This document shows, piece after piece, positions 1 through 9,655 of a stretch of 64,000 nt of DNA. The notes beneath the pieces were generated by a model that ran no database searches, had not been told where the DNA came from, and saw nothing but the letters and a program-made list of their open reading frames with translations. The stretch lies in NCBI RefSeq assembly GCF_000830505.1, contig NZ_JXOK01000062.1, positions 23,673 to 87,672 of the forward strand, in the 5' to 3' direction. The position numbers and the translations under genes are program-made. Position 1 is the first letter of the stretch; the number at the start of each line of letters is the position of its first letter. The DNA comes from Vibrio mytili. GTDB taxonomy: Bacteria; Pseudomonadota; Gammaproteobacteria; Enterobacterales; Vibrionaceae.

Positions 1-329
1 ACCAGCGTTTTCGCAATCGCAACGTTCATCACCAAGTATGAGATAAGCGCAGCAAGTGCAGCAGCACCCTTTTCAGCACGCGCGAAACCCACGGCAATTG
101 CTAATGCAAACATAACAGGTAGGTTGGCAAAAACGATACCACCCGCAGCTGTCATTACTTGAAGGAAGCTATTAAGCAAGCTGCCGTCTTGTAGCATACC
201 AATGTGGTACGCTTCGATCATAGTAGGGTTAGTAAAACTACCCCCGATACCCAACATAATACCCGCAGCTGGAAGCAATGCGATTGGCAGCATGATGGAC
301 TGTGAAAGTTTACTAAAGAAACCTTTCAT
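1..329 (-). CDS. ptsG: PTS glucose-type EIIBC permease, N-terminal part (cut by window edge)
   Basis: About 109 residues are visible, starting MKGFFSKLSQSIMLPIALLP, typical of the first membrane segment of the glucose/N-acetylglucosamine family of PTS EIIC permeases. These proteins import and phosphorylate sugar at the inner membrane using phosphate from HPr/EIIA. An AGGAG ribosome binding site lies 9 bases before the ATG. The substrate is inferred from position: ptsG follows tatD (ycfH) in the same order in E. coli. A related sugar (for example GlcNAc) cannot be excluded from this fragment. The rest of the gene lies outside the window. Confidence 0.8.
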   Translation of the reverse strand, partial: MKGFFSKLSQSIMLPIALLPAAGIMLGIGGSFTNPTMIEAYHIGMLQDGSLLNSFLQVMTAAGGIVFANLPVMFALAIAVGFARAEKGAAALAALISYLVMNVAIAKTL

Positions 330-733
330 TAGTTTTGCTCCTGATAAAATTTTTAGAATGTTAGAACACTAGCGGCACACCCCCGTAAGCCTAAATGCTA
401 GTCTCCATAGAAGATATAAGAGCATCTGCTATATATTTTCCAGCTCTAAATATATCGCGTTGCTGGGAGCGGTTTCTAGTTATGGATCAAGTTTAGTTTC
501 AAAGTAATAGACAGATCACAATCCAAAACCCAGAAAGAAATCCATTACATACCGCATATCTTGTTGTTATTTAATAATAAAATTAAATACAAGGTGTTTT
601 TATACGAGTAAACAAAACCGATCTCATTGTTACTTTTTATCACAAAATAAATAACGATAAATTTGACCGCAAAAAACCAACAGAATTAGTTAACAGCTAA
701 CCAATGTGGCGAAACAAGCGAGAAAACCAAATA
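330..733. other. ptsG upstream region, no gene
   Basis: This 400-bp AT-rich stretch separates the tatD terminator from ptsG and must hold the ptsG promoter and leader (minus strand). I see isolated half-sites resembling CRP boxes (TCACA near 507 and 640) and AT-rich blocks near 560-590 that could be Mlc-type operators, but none is a clear full match. No credible open reading frame is present. Confidence 0.4.
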
Positions 734-757
734 AAAGGGGGTATGACCCCCCTTTTT
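734..757 (-). terminator. Rho-independent terminator after tatD
   Basis: A G/C-rich stem (GGGGG, loop TATGA, CCCCC) is flanked by A and T runs on both sides. It lies 17 bases past the tatD stop codon, so it would end the long fab-tatD operon. The symmetry means it could also work on the plus strand. Confidence 0.75.
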
Positions 758-774
758 TGCTCAAAACTTGATTT

Positions 775-1542
775 CTATCGATAAAAAAGATCGCGGAAGT
801 TTTGGCTGGTTTTTTGTGCGACATCAGATAACGCACATGCCTTTAGTTGGGCAATATAGGCTGCAACCTCAACAACATAAGCGGGTTGATTTTCTTTACC
901 TCGATGAGGAACAGGTGCCAAATACGGAGAATCGGTTTCAATAAGTAACCTTTCTAAAGGAAGATTTTTGACGACTTCTTTCAGTTCTGTAGCCTGACGG
1001 AAAGTGACAATACCTGAAATTGAAATATAAAAACCGAGCTCAAGCGCGGCTTCGGCAAATGCAGCGTCCTCTGTAAAGCAATGGATCACGCCACCGCATC
1101 TCTCCGCTCCCCCATTCCGTAAGATATTTAACGTATCTTCACGAGCGTTTCGAGTATGAATAATCAACGGCTTATTTAGGTCTACAGCAAGCTCGACGTG
1201 CTGTTCAAAACGCTCTCTTTGCAGCGCAGCCGTATTGGGTTGGTAATGATAATCGAGTCCTGTTTCGCCAATAGCGATCACTTTTTTATGTGATGCATAC
1301 TGATGCAAAGTTTCCAATGAGAAATCACTTTCCACATCCAACGGGTGCACACCACATGAAGCATGTACATTGTCGTACGGCTCGATCATCTCTAACATGT
1401 TTGGAAATGAGTCTAGTGTTACCCCAACAGAAAGCAGTTCATTGACATTGGCCTGCTTTGCTTTATTAATAACATCTTCCACACTCGTGTGAAGTTCATC
1501 GTAATTCAGTTTGTCTAGATGACAATGCGAATCTACGAACAT
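775..1542 (-). CDS. tatD: TatD-family metal-dependent hydrolase (YcfH-type)
   Basis: A 255-residue TIM-barrel hydrolase of the TatD DNase family. Metal-ligand motifs are in order: DSHCHLD at the N-terminus, GETGLDYH near residue 92, IIHTR near 127, IHCF near 153 and ETDSPYL near 203. Family members are deoxyribonucleases; the specific role of the YcfH subgroup is not well established. The start overlaps the end of holB by 10 bases, so the two are co-transcribed. The order holB-tatD-ptsG is the same as in E. coli. The symbol ycfH would be equally valid. Confidence 0.9.
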   Translation of the reverse strand: MFVDSHCHLDKLNYDELHTSVEDVINKAKQANVNELLSVGVTLDSFPNMLEMIEPYDNVHASCGVHPLDVESDFSLETLHQYASHKKVIAIGETGLDYHYQPNTAALQRERFEQHVELAVDLNKPLIIHTRNAREDTLNILRNGGAERCGGVIHCFTEDAAFAEAALELGFYISISGIVTFRQATELKEVVKNLPLERLLIETDSPYLAPVPHRGKENQPAYVVEVAAYIAQLKACALSDVAQKTSQNFRDLFYR

Positions 1543-2495
1543 AATGCCTCTCGTGATTCAATTAACCAGTTCATTGATAATAGCTCAACGTTCAACCCTG
1601 GGAAGGATTGCACCTGAGCCTTGAGTTGTATCAGTTTTTTCGCTGATACATATAGCCCATTGTAATGATTGGGCTTAAAGGTTCTCGCTCCGGGCAACAT
1701 ATCGGTTTCGGATACACCAAATAGTGCTTTTTGCGCATCCGTTAGCAGCAACCAAGCCCAGTCGATCGCTTTATCTGCATTTTTTGCTATCCAAGACGCA
1801 CATTGAGATACATCACCGGACGGTGAAGATAGAGCATCGATCAAACTGCGTTCAAAAGCTAAATACTCGTCTAGTTCACCTGACTTTAGCGCCGCTAACG
1901 TGTTGATCGGCGACCCCATACTCAGCTTCAATGCATATGCTGGAACCTGCGACATTCCATTTTCATGTAGCCATTGCATCGCCTGCTCAGTTGAAGGTGA
2001 TGTTACTGCCCACAATTGACACCGACTGCGTATAGTAGGAAGTAAATGCTCTGGATTAGCGGTAACCAGTAAAAACACGCATTTCGAACCCGGTTCTTCC
2101 AACGTTTTCAATAATGCATTCGAAGCAGATTCATTCATCGCGTCTGCTGGTTCAATAACAAAGATCCGATAACCATTTAATTGGGAAGACTCTTGCGCAA
2201 GTCGACTACAAGTTCGAATCTGTTCGACAGTTATCGCTTTACCTTCTTTCTCTGGTGTGATTCGGTGAAAATCTGGATGACTGTTCGAGTGAACCAACTG
2301 ACAGCTGTGACAAAAGCCACACGCTTCACTTGGGTAATTTTGGCACAATAATGCATGGCAAAACCGTTCGACTAATGCACCAACGGCCAGCCCTGCCTCA
2401 CTTTGTAACAGTAACGCACCGGGTATCCGATCAGCCTCTAAGCCAGCTTTGAGATTCTCCCAAACGGGTTTTAGCCACGGTAAATCATCTAGCAT
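1533..2495 (-). CDS. holB: DNA polymerase III subunit delta prime
   Basis: A 320-residue AAA+ clamp-loader subunit. It acts in the DnaX complex that loads the beta sliding clamp. The N-terminal nucleotide-fold region lacks a standard P-loop, as expected for delta prime. A Cys4 zinc site is visible at C51, C59, C62 and C65, and the clamp-loader SRC motif is present in TIRSRCQLW. It sits between tmk and tatD, the usual gammaproteobacterial order, and overlaps tatD. Confidence 0.95.
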   Translation of the reverse strand: MLDDLPWLKPVWENLKAGLEADRIPGALLLQSEAGLAVGALVERFCHALLCQNYPSEACGFCHSCQLVHSNSHPDFHRITPEKEGKAITVEQIRTCSRLAQESSQLNGYRIFVIEPADAMNESASNALLKTLEEPGSKCVFLLVTANPEHLLPTIRSRCQLWAVTSPSTEQAMQWLHENGMSQVPAYALKLSMGSPINTLAALKSGELDEYLAFERSLIDALSSPSGDVSQCASWIAKNADKAIDWAWLLLTDAQKALFGVSETDMLPGARTFKPNHYNGLYVSAKKLIQLKAQVQSFPGLNVELLSMNWLIESREALCS

Positions 2496-2548
2496 GCTTC
2501 ACCTAAACTTACATTTAGCGTATTCACGTTCATGTTACTCACATTCAC

Positions 2549-3181
2549 TTACTGTTTGGACAACCAATCGTTCAACGCAGCACGAATATCGCGAGACACC
2601 TCATCAATGGGCTGCGCTGCATTGATCACCACGATAGAAGGATCGCTATGTGCTATGTCTAAATATCGTTCACGAGTACGTTCAAAAAAGCTAATATCCA
2701 TCTTTTCGATTCGGTCTAACTCACCCCGACCTCTCGCTCTTTCTAGGCCGATGCGCGGATCAATATCCATATACAACGTAAATGCAGGCTTAAAGTCACC
2801 CAATGTGGTATCACGCAAGTTCTTCATTAATGTGGCGTCTATTTGACGTCCACCGCCTTGATAAGCTTGAGAAGACAGATCATGACGATCACCAACCACC
2901 CACTGTCCGTTTGCCAACGCTGGTTTAATTACGTTTTCTACCAGTTGTACTCGCGCAGCATAGAGGAGAAGTAGTTCTGTCATGTCTTTCAACTCCTCCC
3001 CTTCATGCTCTTCTTTCACCAACGCACGCATTTTTTCAGCCAGTGGGGTTCCACCGGGTTCACGTGTATTCACGATGTCCTGAATACCCGCTTGTTTGAG
3101 CGTGTCTAATACCGTTTGGATCGCCGTGCTTTTACCTGCGCCTTCAAGGCCTTCCACAACAATAAAGTTTGCTTTCATCAT
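2549..3181 (-). CDS. tmk: Thymidylate kinase
   Basis: Makes dTDP from dTMP and ATP, an essential step of dTTP synthesis. The 210 residues carry the P-loop GLEGAGKST (about 11-19), the DRH motif (GDRHDLSSQ) and the lid segment [12 protein letters not shown]. The length matches the family. It overlaps mltG by 4 bases (translational coupling). The start could be either of two adjacent ATG codons; the first is given. Confidence 0.95.
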   Translation of the reverse strand: MMKANFIVVEGLEGAGKSTAIQTVLDTLKQAGIQDIVNTREPGGTPLAEKMRALVKEEHEGEELKDMTELLLLYAARVQLVENVIKPALANGQWVVGDRHDLSSQAYQGGGRQIDATLMKNLRDTTLGDFKPAFTLYMDIDPRIGLERARGRGELDRIEKMDISFFERTRERYLDIAHSDPSIVVINAAQPIDEVSRDIRAALNDWLSKQ

Positions 3182-4194
3182 CTGTTCTTTCTTAATTCTC
3201 GTAAATAGGCACGCACTGCGCGGTTGTGCTCGGCAAGCGATTTAGAAAAGACATGCCCGCCTTTTCCACTTGCGACAAAATATAAATAACCACTGCTTTC
3301 TGGATTGAGCGCAGCTTTAATAGAGGCTTCTCCCGCCATAGCGATAGGGGTTGGCGGCAGTCCATCAATGACGTAGGTATTGTAAGGGGTCGATGTCCTT
3401 AAATCCTTTTTACGGATATTTCCATCATAGTCATCACCCATGCCATAAATCACCGTTGGGTCGGTTTGCAAGCGCATATGACGGTTTAATCGATTCACAA
3501 ACACAGAAGCGACACGTTCACGCTCTGAGTCAATAGCGGTTTCTTTTTCAATAATAGAAGCAAGGATTAATGCTTCGTATTTGTTCTTAAGTGGTAAATC
3601 AGCTTGGCGTGACTCCCAGCGACTATCTAAAATGGTGTTTAACTCATGGTGGGCACGCTTAAGTAACTGGCTTTCACTAGCACCTGCCGTGTAATGATAA
3701 GTTTCAGCTAAAAAGAGCCCTTCTAACTTATCACGTTGAATACCTAGCTTGGCTGCCATATCCTTTTCTGGCAAGTCACTGAGATCGTGCTCAATATAGG
3801 GAGCGTCTTTCAATAAATCGATCCACTCAGAGAAACGACTACCTTCAACAAACGTTATAGCAAACTGATGTTCTTTGCCACTATTGAGGTGCTCTAAGGC
3901 TTGGTAGAACGACATCTTCGTGTCTAGCTGGTAAGTACCAGCACGCACTTGTACTAGTTCAGGATAGAGACGGGGGATCACTCGCGTGTAATCTGAAGCC
4001 TCGATAACCTGCTCTTCAATCAACTGGCGTATTACTTGGTTAAAGCTAGCACCGCTTTTAACCGTAAATAACTGAGGTTGGTCAATTTGGATTGGCTGAT
4101 TGATATAGTGTTTTGTCTGCGAAACGACGTAATAAACACCTGCAGCGCCAAGCAAAGCAATTAGCACAATAAAAGCCAATAGTTTTTTAATCAC
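3178..4194 (-). CDS. mltG: Endolytic murein transglycosylase MltG (YceG)
   Basis: A 338-residue inner-membrane enzyme that cleaves nascent glycan strands and is thought to set their length. One N-terminal membrane helix (about residues 4-25) is followed by a periplasmic YceG domain with the catalytic glutamate in [12 protein letters not shown] and the conserved [10 protein letters not shown] segment. It sits between pabC and tmk and overlaps both by 4 bases, the same arrangement as in E. coli. Confidence 0.93.
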   Translation of the reverse strand: MIKKLLAFIVLIALLGAAGVYYVVSQTKHYINQPIQIDQPQLFTVKSGASFNQVIRQLIEEQVIEASDYTRVIPRLYPELVQVRAGTYQLDTKMSFYQALEHLNSGKEHQFAITFVEGSRFSEWIDLLKDAPYIEHDLSDLPEKDMAAKLGIQRDKLEGLFLAETYHYTAGASESQLLKRAHHELNTILDSRWESRQADLPLKNKYEALILASIIEKETAIDSERERVASVFVNRLNRHMRLQTDPTVIYGMGDDYDGNIRKKDLRTSTPYNTYVIDGLPPTPIAMAGEASIKAALNPESSGYLYFVASGKGGHVFSKSLAEHNRAVRAYLRELRKNR

Positions 4195-5005
4195 TTAGTT
4201 AAATTCCCTTGCAGTCGTTGAGTCAGTTTCCCTTGTGGAAAAAGCATTTTTTTATTGGAAATAGTAATACTCCTGATAGGAGCAATACCGAGTAGTGAGT
4301 TACACATGAACGCTTCATCAGCATCAAGCAGGTCTTCCAAAAGATAGTTGCCTATGTTCACGTACGTCTTTTCGGTAGCGAGCAGCTCTAACACCTTACG
4401 GCGCATGACGCCCGCGACACCGGACATGGTTAATTCGGGCGTGAAAACCTTATGATCTTTAACCCAAAAAAGGTTGGCCATTGTAGTTTCAATGACATGG
4501 TTTTGCACATTTAAGGTCACAGCGTCCGCAAATTCGGTATTTTCAAGTTCTGCTTTGGCAAGCACTTGCTCAAGTCGATTGTTATGCTTGTGTCCGGCAA
4601 GAAGCGGCTGAATTCCTAAACGGGTTTCACATAAGCCAAGGTCTACACCTTGTTTACGCCAAGCAGGATAATGACTCGGATAGGAGAAATTTGAGATAGT
4701 CACGGTCGGTTTGTCAATCCCTGCTGGGCTATACCCTCTTCCACCATGACCGCGGCTAACATGGATTTTAACGCCTGCGTACTCGTCTGCCATTGCAGCT
4801 TGATTCGCCCACTCTAAGACAAGAGACCAATCGGGAGAAGGTATCATTAATGCTTTCAAACAAGCATCAAGCGCTCAACATGCGCTTGCCAATAAAGCAG
4901 TTCTCCTTCCTTGGTGAGAATAGTGGTAAAACAACCGTCTCCATACTGAAAGGAACGGTCATCCAAGGAAACATGAGACTGCGGAACACCATTTACCCAA
5001 AACAT
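4191..5005 (-). CDS. pabC: Aminodeoxychorismate lyase, frameshifted
   Basis: A PLP-dependent fold-type IV lyase that releases 4-aminobenzoate from aminodeoxychorismate in folate synthesis. The reading frame starts at the ATG at 5005 ([14 protein letters not shown]..., YGDGCFTT) but meets a TGA after 48 codons. The rest of the protein ([14 protein letters not shown]... to the stop at 4191) continues in another frame. The switch lies at about 4868, where TTGAT needs one more base (or four, judging by the spacing I recall for E. coli PabC). Restoring one base gives about 271 residues, normal for the family. Either a true null mutation or a sequence error; five other genes here show the same defect, so an error is more likely. 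The internal start at 4859 would lack the N-terminal domain. Confidence 0.85.
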
Positions 5006-5034
5006 TCAGCTACCTTTAATTCGCAGATATCAAA

Positions 5035-5072
5035 TAAAACAAAACGGCTCAATGCTAAGCATCGAGCCGTTA
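5035..5072 (-). terminator. Terminator/attenuator between fabF and pabC
   Basis: On the minus strand, a near-perfect 12-bp stem (ACGGCTC...GAGCCGT, loop about TTA) is followed by TTTTGTTTTATTT. It lies 31 bases after the fabF stop, so it should end or reduce transcription before pabC-mltG-tmk-holB-tatD. Confidence 0.75.
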
Positions 5073-5102
5073 GATTACAAGTTCTGACAGTCCAAATAAG
5101 GA

Positions 5103-6353
5103 CTATTCTGCGAACTTTTTAAAGACTAAAGAACCGTTCGTACCACCAAAACCAAACGAGTTACAGATGGCATACTCCATACCATCTACCTTACGCGCAG
5201 TGTGTGGAACTAAGTCGATATCTAGACCTTCTTCTGGATCATCAAGGTTAATTGTTGGCGGAACAATTTGATCAACCAACGACATAATTGTGATGATCGC
5301 TTCAACTGAGCCAGCAGCACCAAGTAGGTGGCCAGTCATAGACTTTGTTGAAGATACAAGAACTTGTTTCGCGCCTTCTTCACCAAGAGCACGTTTCACA
5401 CCCTTGATCTCTGCAACATCACCAGCTGGAGTCGACGTACCATGTGCGTTAACGTAACCCACTTGTGTACCTGTGATGTTGGCATCACGCATTGCCGCTT
5501 CCATCGCTAGTGCACCACCTGAACCATCTTCACTAGGAGAAGTCATGTGGTAAGCATCACCAGACATACCAAAGCCTACAAGTTCAGCGTAAATCGTCGC
5601 ACCGCGAGCTTTTGCATGTTCATACGACTCCAGTACAACGACGCCTGCACCATCACCGAGAACGAAACCATCGCGGCCTTTATCCCAAGGACGTGAGGCT
5701 TTTTGAGGTTCATCATTACGGGTCGATAGCGCTTTAGCAGCACCAAAGCCTGCCATACCTAAAGGTGTGGACGCTTTCTCAGCACCACCTGCAACCATTG
5801 CATCCGCATCTCCATAGGCAATCATGCGAGCAGCATGGCCGATGTTATGCAGACCTGTCGTACATGCGGTAGAAATCGCAATGTTTGGACCACGAAGGCC
5901 ACGCATGATAGATAGGTTTCCTGCAACCATATTAACGATGGTTGATGGAACAAAAAATGGACTGACTTTGCGAGGGCCTTTTTCAACTAACGCGGTGTGA
6001 CCTGATTCGATAAGTTCTAGGCCACCAATACCTGAGCCGATTGCAACACCAACTCGAGCCGCGTTTTCTTCGGTAATTTGTAAGCCAGAGTTATCTAGAG
6101 CTTGGATACCCGCTGCGATGCCGTACTGGATAAACAAATCCATTTTACGTGCATCTTTTTTAGACATGTACTCTGTGCAATCGAAATCTTTAACAAGACC
6201 TGCGAAACGAGTCGAGAAATTCGTAGTATCGAAATGATCGATATCCACGATACCGCTTTGACCTTCTAGCAGGGCTTTCCAAGATGATTCGACTGTGTTG
6301 CCTACCGGTGACAACATACCCATGCCAGTGACAACTACACGATGCTTGGACAC
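5103..6353 (-). CDS. fabF: 3-oxoacyl-ACP synthase II
   Basis: Elongates acyl-ACP with malonyl-ACP; FabF is the condensing enzyme needed for cis-vaccenate and temperature control of membranes. The 416 residues begin [19 protein letters not shown]. They carry the active-site cysteine in [11 protein letters not shown] (about residue 165), the first catalytic histidine in [11 protein letters not shown] and the second in [11 protein letters not shown]. The gene is intact and followed by a terminator. It lies downstream of acpP, as in E. coli. Confidence 0.97.
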   Translation of the reverse strand: MSKHRVVVTGMGMLSPVGNTVESSWKALLEGQSGIVDIDHFDTTNFSTRFAGLVKDFDCTEYMSKKDARKMDLFIQYGIAAGIQALDNSGLQITEENAARVGVAIGSGIGGLELIESGHTALVEKGPRKVSPFFVPSTIVNMVAGNLSIMRGLRGPNIAISTACTTGLHNIGHAARMIAYGDADAMVAGGAEKASTPLGMAGFGAAKALSTRNDEPQKASRPWDKGRDGFVLGDGAGVVVLESYEHAKARGATIYAELVGFGMSGDAYHMTSPSEDGSGGALAMEAAMRDANITGTQVGYVNAHGTSTPAGDVAEIKGVKRALGEEGAKQVLVSSTKSMTGHLLGAAGSVEAIITIMSLVDQIVPPTINLDDPEEGLDIDLVPHTARKVDGMEYAICNSFGFGGTNGSLVFKKFAE

Positions 6354-6402
6354 GATATAATTCTCCGGGAATTAAATTCTATTGTGAGAGGATAGAAGAA
6401 GT

Positions 6403-6436
6403 TAGAAAAAACTCAGGCGGTCTAGGAGACCGCCTG
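6403..6436 (-). terminator. Terminator after acpP
   Basis: A perfect 10-bp stem (arms 6414-6423 and 6427-6436, CAGGCGGTCT/AGACCGCCTG, loop of three) is followed on the minus strand by AGTTTTTTC. It lies 11 bases past the acpP stop. It would make most acpP transcripts monocistronic with some read-through into fabF, fitting the high demand for ACP. Confidence 0.85.
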
Positions 6437-6446
6437 GAAGAGATAA

Positions 6447-6680
6447 TTACTGAGCGCTGTTTACGTAGTCGATTGCAGCTTGAACAGTAGTGATCTTCTC
6501 AGCTTCTTCATCAGGAATCTCAGTGTCGAATTCCTCTTCTAGAGCCATAACTAGTTCTACAGTGTCTAGAGAATCAGCACCTAGATCGTCAACGAAAGAA
6601 GCTTCGTTTTTAACTTCTGCTTCGTCTACACCTAGCTGTTCAACAATGATTTTCTTTACGCGTTCTTCGATGTTGCTCAT
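6447..6680 (-). CDS. acpP: Acyl carrier protein
   Basis: A 77-residue acidic four-helix protein that carries acyl intermediates of fatty-acid synthesis. The 4'-phosphopantetheine attachment serine is Ser37 in [12 protein letters not shown]. The ribosome binding site is AAAGGAAAAG just before the ATG. About 245 bases separate it from fabG, enough for its own promoter, and a strong terminator follows. Confidence 0.98.
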
Positions 6681-6926
6681 TTTTCTTTTCCTTTACAGAT
6701 TTCGCCTAATGCGATGTTTCCGTAGTTTATTCGAACTATTGAAAGTTGCAAGGGGGTCCTTGCTGGTCAAACCACAAAATTAGCGAATTTAACCGAATTT
6801 CAATACATTTTTGACTTAAATCATGCACAAATCTTGCGCACAAGCACGACAAGCTTATAACAGCTACCAGCAACTATAGGCTATTTTAAAAAATGTAAAA
6901 TAACTTATTTTGCATAAACTGTCATT

Positions 6927-7664
6927 TTAAACCATGTACATGCCACCATTTACATGCAAAGTTTCACCAGTTATGTACGCTGCTTCAGGTGAAGCAAGAA
7001 ATACAACTGCTGATGCAATTTCACGTGGATCACCCAAACGACCGGCTGGTACATTCGACAACGTTGCAGCACGTTGGTCGTCATTTAATGCTTTAGTCAT
7101 GTCTGTTTCGATGAAACCAGGAGCAACAGTGTTCACTGTAACACCACGAGAAGCAACTTCACGAGCCATCGATTTTGTGAAACCGATCACACCTGCTTTT
7201 GCTGCTGCGTAGTTAGCTTGACCTGCATTGCCCATTGTTCCGACAACCGAACCGACGTTGATAATACGACCTGCACGTTTTTTCATCATGCCACGTAGTA
7301 CCGCCTTCGACATACGGTAAATCGGAGTCAAATTCGTATCGATGATGTCATTCCACTCATCATCTTTCATGCGCATTAACAGATTATCACGCGTGATACC
7401 CGCGTTATTTACGAGGATATCGATAACACCGAACTCTTCATTGATCGTTTTCAGTGTTGCTTCGATAGACTCGACATCTGTTACGTTTAGTGCAAGACCT
7501 TTACCGTTACCGTCTAGATACTCACTGATTGCAGCTGCACCGCCTTCAGATGTTGCCGTACCAATAACGGTTGCACCGCGCTCAACAAGAAGTTCTGCGA
7601 TCGCGCGGCCAATACCACGACTGGCGCCTGTCACCAGCGCGACCTTACCTTCTAGATTCATCAT
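6927..7664 (-). CDS. fabG: 3-oxoacyl-ACP reductase
   Basis: NADPH-dependent reduction of 3-ketoacyl-ACP, the first reductive step of each elongation cycle. A 245-residue short-chain dehydrogenase with the cofactor motif TGASRGIG (about 12-19), NNAG near residue 87, the catalytic serine in INVGSVVG and the YxxxK pair in YAAAKAG. There are two adjacent ATG codons at the start; the AGGAAA ribosome site fits either. It is 38 bases downstream of fabD. Confidence 0.97.
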   Translation of the reverse strand: MMNLEGKVALVTGASRGIGRAIAELLVERGATVIGTATSEGGAAAISEYLDGNGKGLALNVTDVESIEATLKTINEEFGVIDILVNNAGITRDNLLMRMKDDEWNDIIDTNLTPIYRMSKAVLRGMMKKRAGRIINVGSVVGTMGNAGQANYAAAKAGVIGFTKSMAREVASRGVTVNTVAPGFIETDMTKALNDDQRAATLSNVPAGRLGDPREIASAVVFLASPEAAYITGETLHVNGGMYMV

Positions 7665-7702
7665 GTTGTGTTTCCTTTTCTTATCGTGGCGTAAGCACTA
7701 AA

Positions 7703-8625
7703 TTATTTCGCTGCTTCTAACGACGCGACATCGTTGACCGCTGCTGCACTTAACGTTTTCACGATACGTTTTGTTAGACCTGTTAGTACTTTACCAGGAC
7801 CAAGCTCAAGCAGAGTTTCAACGCCCTGCTCGCTCATTAGCTGAACGCTTTCAGTCCAGCGTACTGGGCTATGTAACTGACGAACAAGCGCGTCTTTGAT
7901 TTTAGCTGGGTCAGTTTCTGCTACCACATCAACGTTGTTAATAACAGGAAGTTGCGGTTGATTAAATTCGACTGACTCTAGCGCAACGGCTAACTTCTCT
8001 GCCGCTGGCTTCATTAGAGCGCAGTGAGATGGTACTGACACAGGAAGAGGAAGCGCACGTTTGGCTCCAGCTTCTTTACACAAGGCACCAGCTCTCTCTA
8101 CCGCATCTTTACTACCAGCGATAACAACTTGTCCAGGAGAGTTAAAATTGACAGGAGAAACAACCTCACCTTGCGCAGCTTCTTCACATGCTTTTGCAAT
8201 AGACGCATCATCCAAACCAATGATTGCGTACATTGCACCCGTGCCTGCTGGTACTGCTTCTTGCATCAATTGGCCACGAAGTTCAACAAGCTTGATGCTT
8301 CTTTAAAATCGATAACGCCTGCACAAACAAGTGCTGAATACTCACCCAAACTGTGCCCCGCTAAGTTAGCTGGCTGCTCAAGGCCTTGTTCTTGCCATAC
8401 ACGCCAAATAGCCACAGACGACGCTAACAATGCTGGCTGTGTACGGAAAGTTTGATTTAGATCTTCAGCAGGCCCATTTTGAACAAGCGCCCAAAGATCG
8501 TAACCTAGTGCGTCAGATGCTTCTGCAAAAGTTTGTTTTACTACGTCATATTGTTCGCCTAGATCTGCAAGCATACCGACAGCTTGAGAACCTTGGCCTG
8601 GAAATACGATAGCAAACTTGCTCAT
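7703..8625 (-). CDS. fabD: Malonyl-CoA:ACP transacylase, frameshifted
   Basis: Loads malonate onto ACP; normally essential. The frame from the ATG at 8625 has the Q-G-S-Q motif near residue 11 and the nucleophile Ser92 in GHSLGE. After residue 110 (GVIDFKEA) it runs off into SSLLNFVAN and a stop. The remaining two thirds (MQEAVPAGTGAM..., VPSHCALM with the catalytic histidine, ELGPGKVL) lie in another frame. Adding one A at about 8296 (GCATC to GCAATC) restores EAIKLVELRGQLMQEAV and a 307-residue protein, the usual length. Loss of FabD should be lethal unless another copy exists, so a sequence error is the best explanation. Confidence 0.9.
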
Positions 8626-8700
8626 GTTTTATCCCTTTAAGCAAAGTAAAAAGAAATAAGATGCACCAAGTGCACCTTAAATTTTGAATTCTCGTGAAAC

Positions 8701-9650
8701 CTAGAACTTCACCAGGCAGAACCCCAAGTGAATCCGCCACCGAATGCTTCAAGCAGCAACGTTTGTTCACGCTTGATACGACCATCACGTACCGCTTCAT
8801 CCAGCGCAGTAGGTACTGTCGCGGCTGACGTATTGCCGTGCTTGTCTAGTGTGACGACAACCTGATCCAGTGACATAGAAAGCTTTTTCGCGGTCGCTGA
8901 AATGATCCGGTAGTTCGCTTGATGCGGCACTAGCCAGTCTAGTTCAGATTTATGCATATTGTTGGCTTCTAGCGTATCTTTGACTAACTTAGACAGCTGA
9001 GTCACCGCAACTTTAAACACTTCGTTACCAGCCATATGCAGCCATTTATCCGCATCTTGACCACGCTGAGGCACTTCTAAACTCAATAGATCGCCAAATT
9101 TTCCGTCAGCGTAAATGTGCGTGGAAATGATACCAGGCTCTTCACTTGCACCAACAACAACGGCGCCCGCACCATCGCCAAACAAAATGATGGTTGATCG
9201 ATCTGTCGGGTCACAAGTCTTAGACAACGCATCGGAGCCAATAACCAGTACCTTTTTACACATGCCTGATTTAATGTGTTGATCAGCGACTGAAAGGCCG
9301 TAAATAAAGCCAGAGCAAGCCGCGGCAATGTCAAACGCCGGGCATCCTTTAATGCCTAGCTTCCCTTGCACCTGACAAGCCGATGAAGGGAAAGTATGGC
9401 TACTACTTGTTGTTGCGACAATAATCAGGTCGATATCATTTTTATCGATACCCGCCATATCGATAGCTTGCTCAGCAGCCAAATATGCCATGTCAGCTAC
9501 AGTTTCATTTTCTGCAGAAATTCGACGCTCTTTAATACCCGTGCGAGCAACGATCCACTCATCACTAGTATCTACCATTTTCTCCAAGTCTGCGTTTGTA
9601 CGCACCTGAGATGGCAGGTAGCTGCCAGTACCTAAAATTTTGCTAAACAT
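8701..9650 (-). CDS. fabH: 3-oxoacyl-ACP synthase III, frameshifted at the last residues
   Basis: Starts fatty-acid synthesis by condensing acetyl-CoA with malonyl-ACP. The catalytic cysteine is Cys112 in AAACSGF; the histidine is in [11 protein letters not shown] and the asparagine in [10 protein letters not shown]. As read, the protein ends [10 protein letters not shown] at 8709 (313 residues). The family ends in a pattern like TWGSALVKF: adding one C at about 8716 (GCCTGG to GCCCTGG) gives exactly that, with a stop at 8701-8703 and 316 residues. The coordinates given use the corrected end. The lost tail is short, but the defect matches those in fabD and plsX. Confidence 0.92.
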
Positions 9651-9655
9651 GAAGA

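Noticed and set aside
560..600. Mlc or CRP operators upstream of ptsG
   Set aside because: Only AT-rich half-matches; not strong enough to list as sites.
8266..8300. Programmed frameshifting in fabD, fabH, plsX or pta
   Set aside because: No slippery heptamer or downstream pseudoknot is evident, these genes are not known to use recoding, and the family frame is restored simply by one base.
7342..8455. Plus-strand frames opposite fabG and fabD
   Set aside because: Shadow frames of strongly coding minus-strand genes with clear catalytic motifs.
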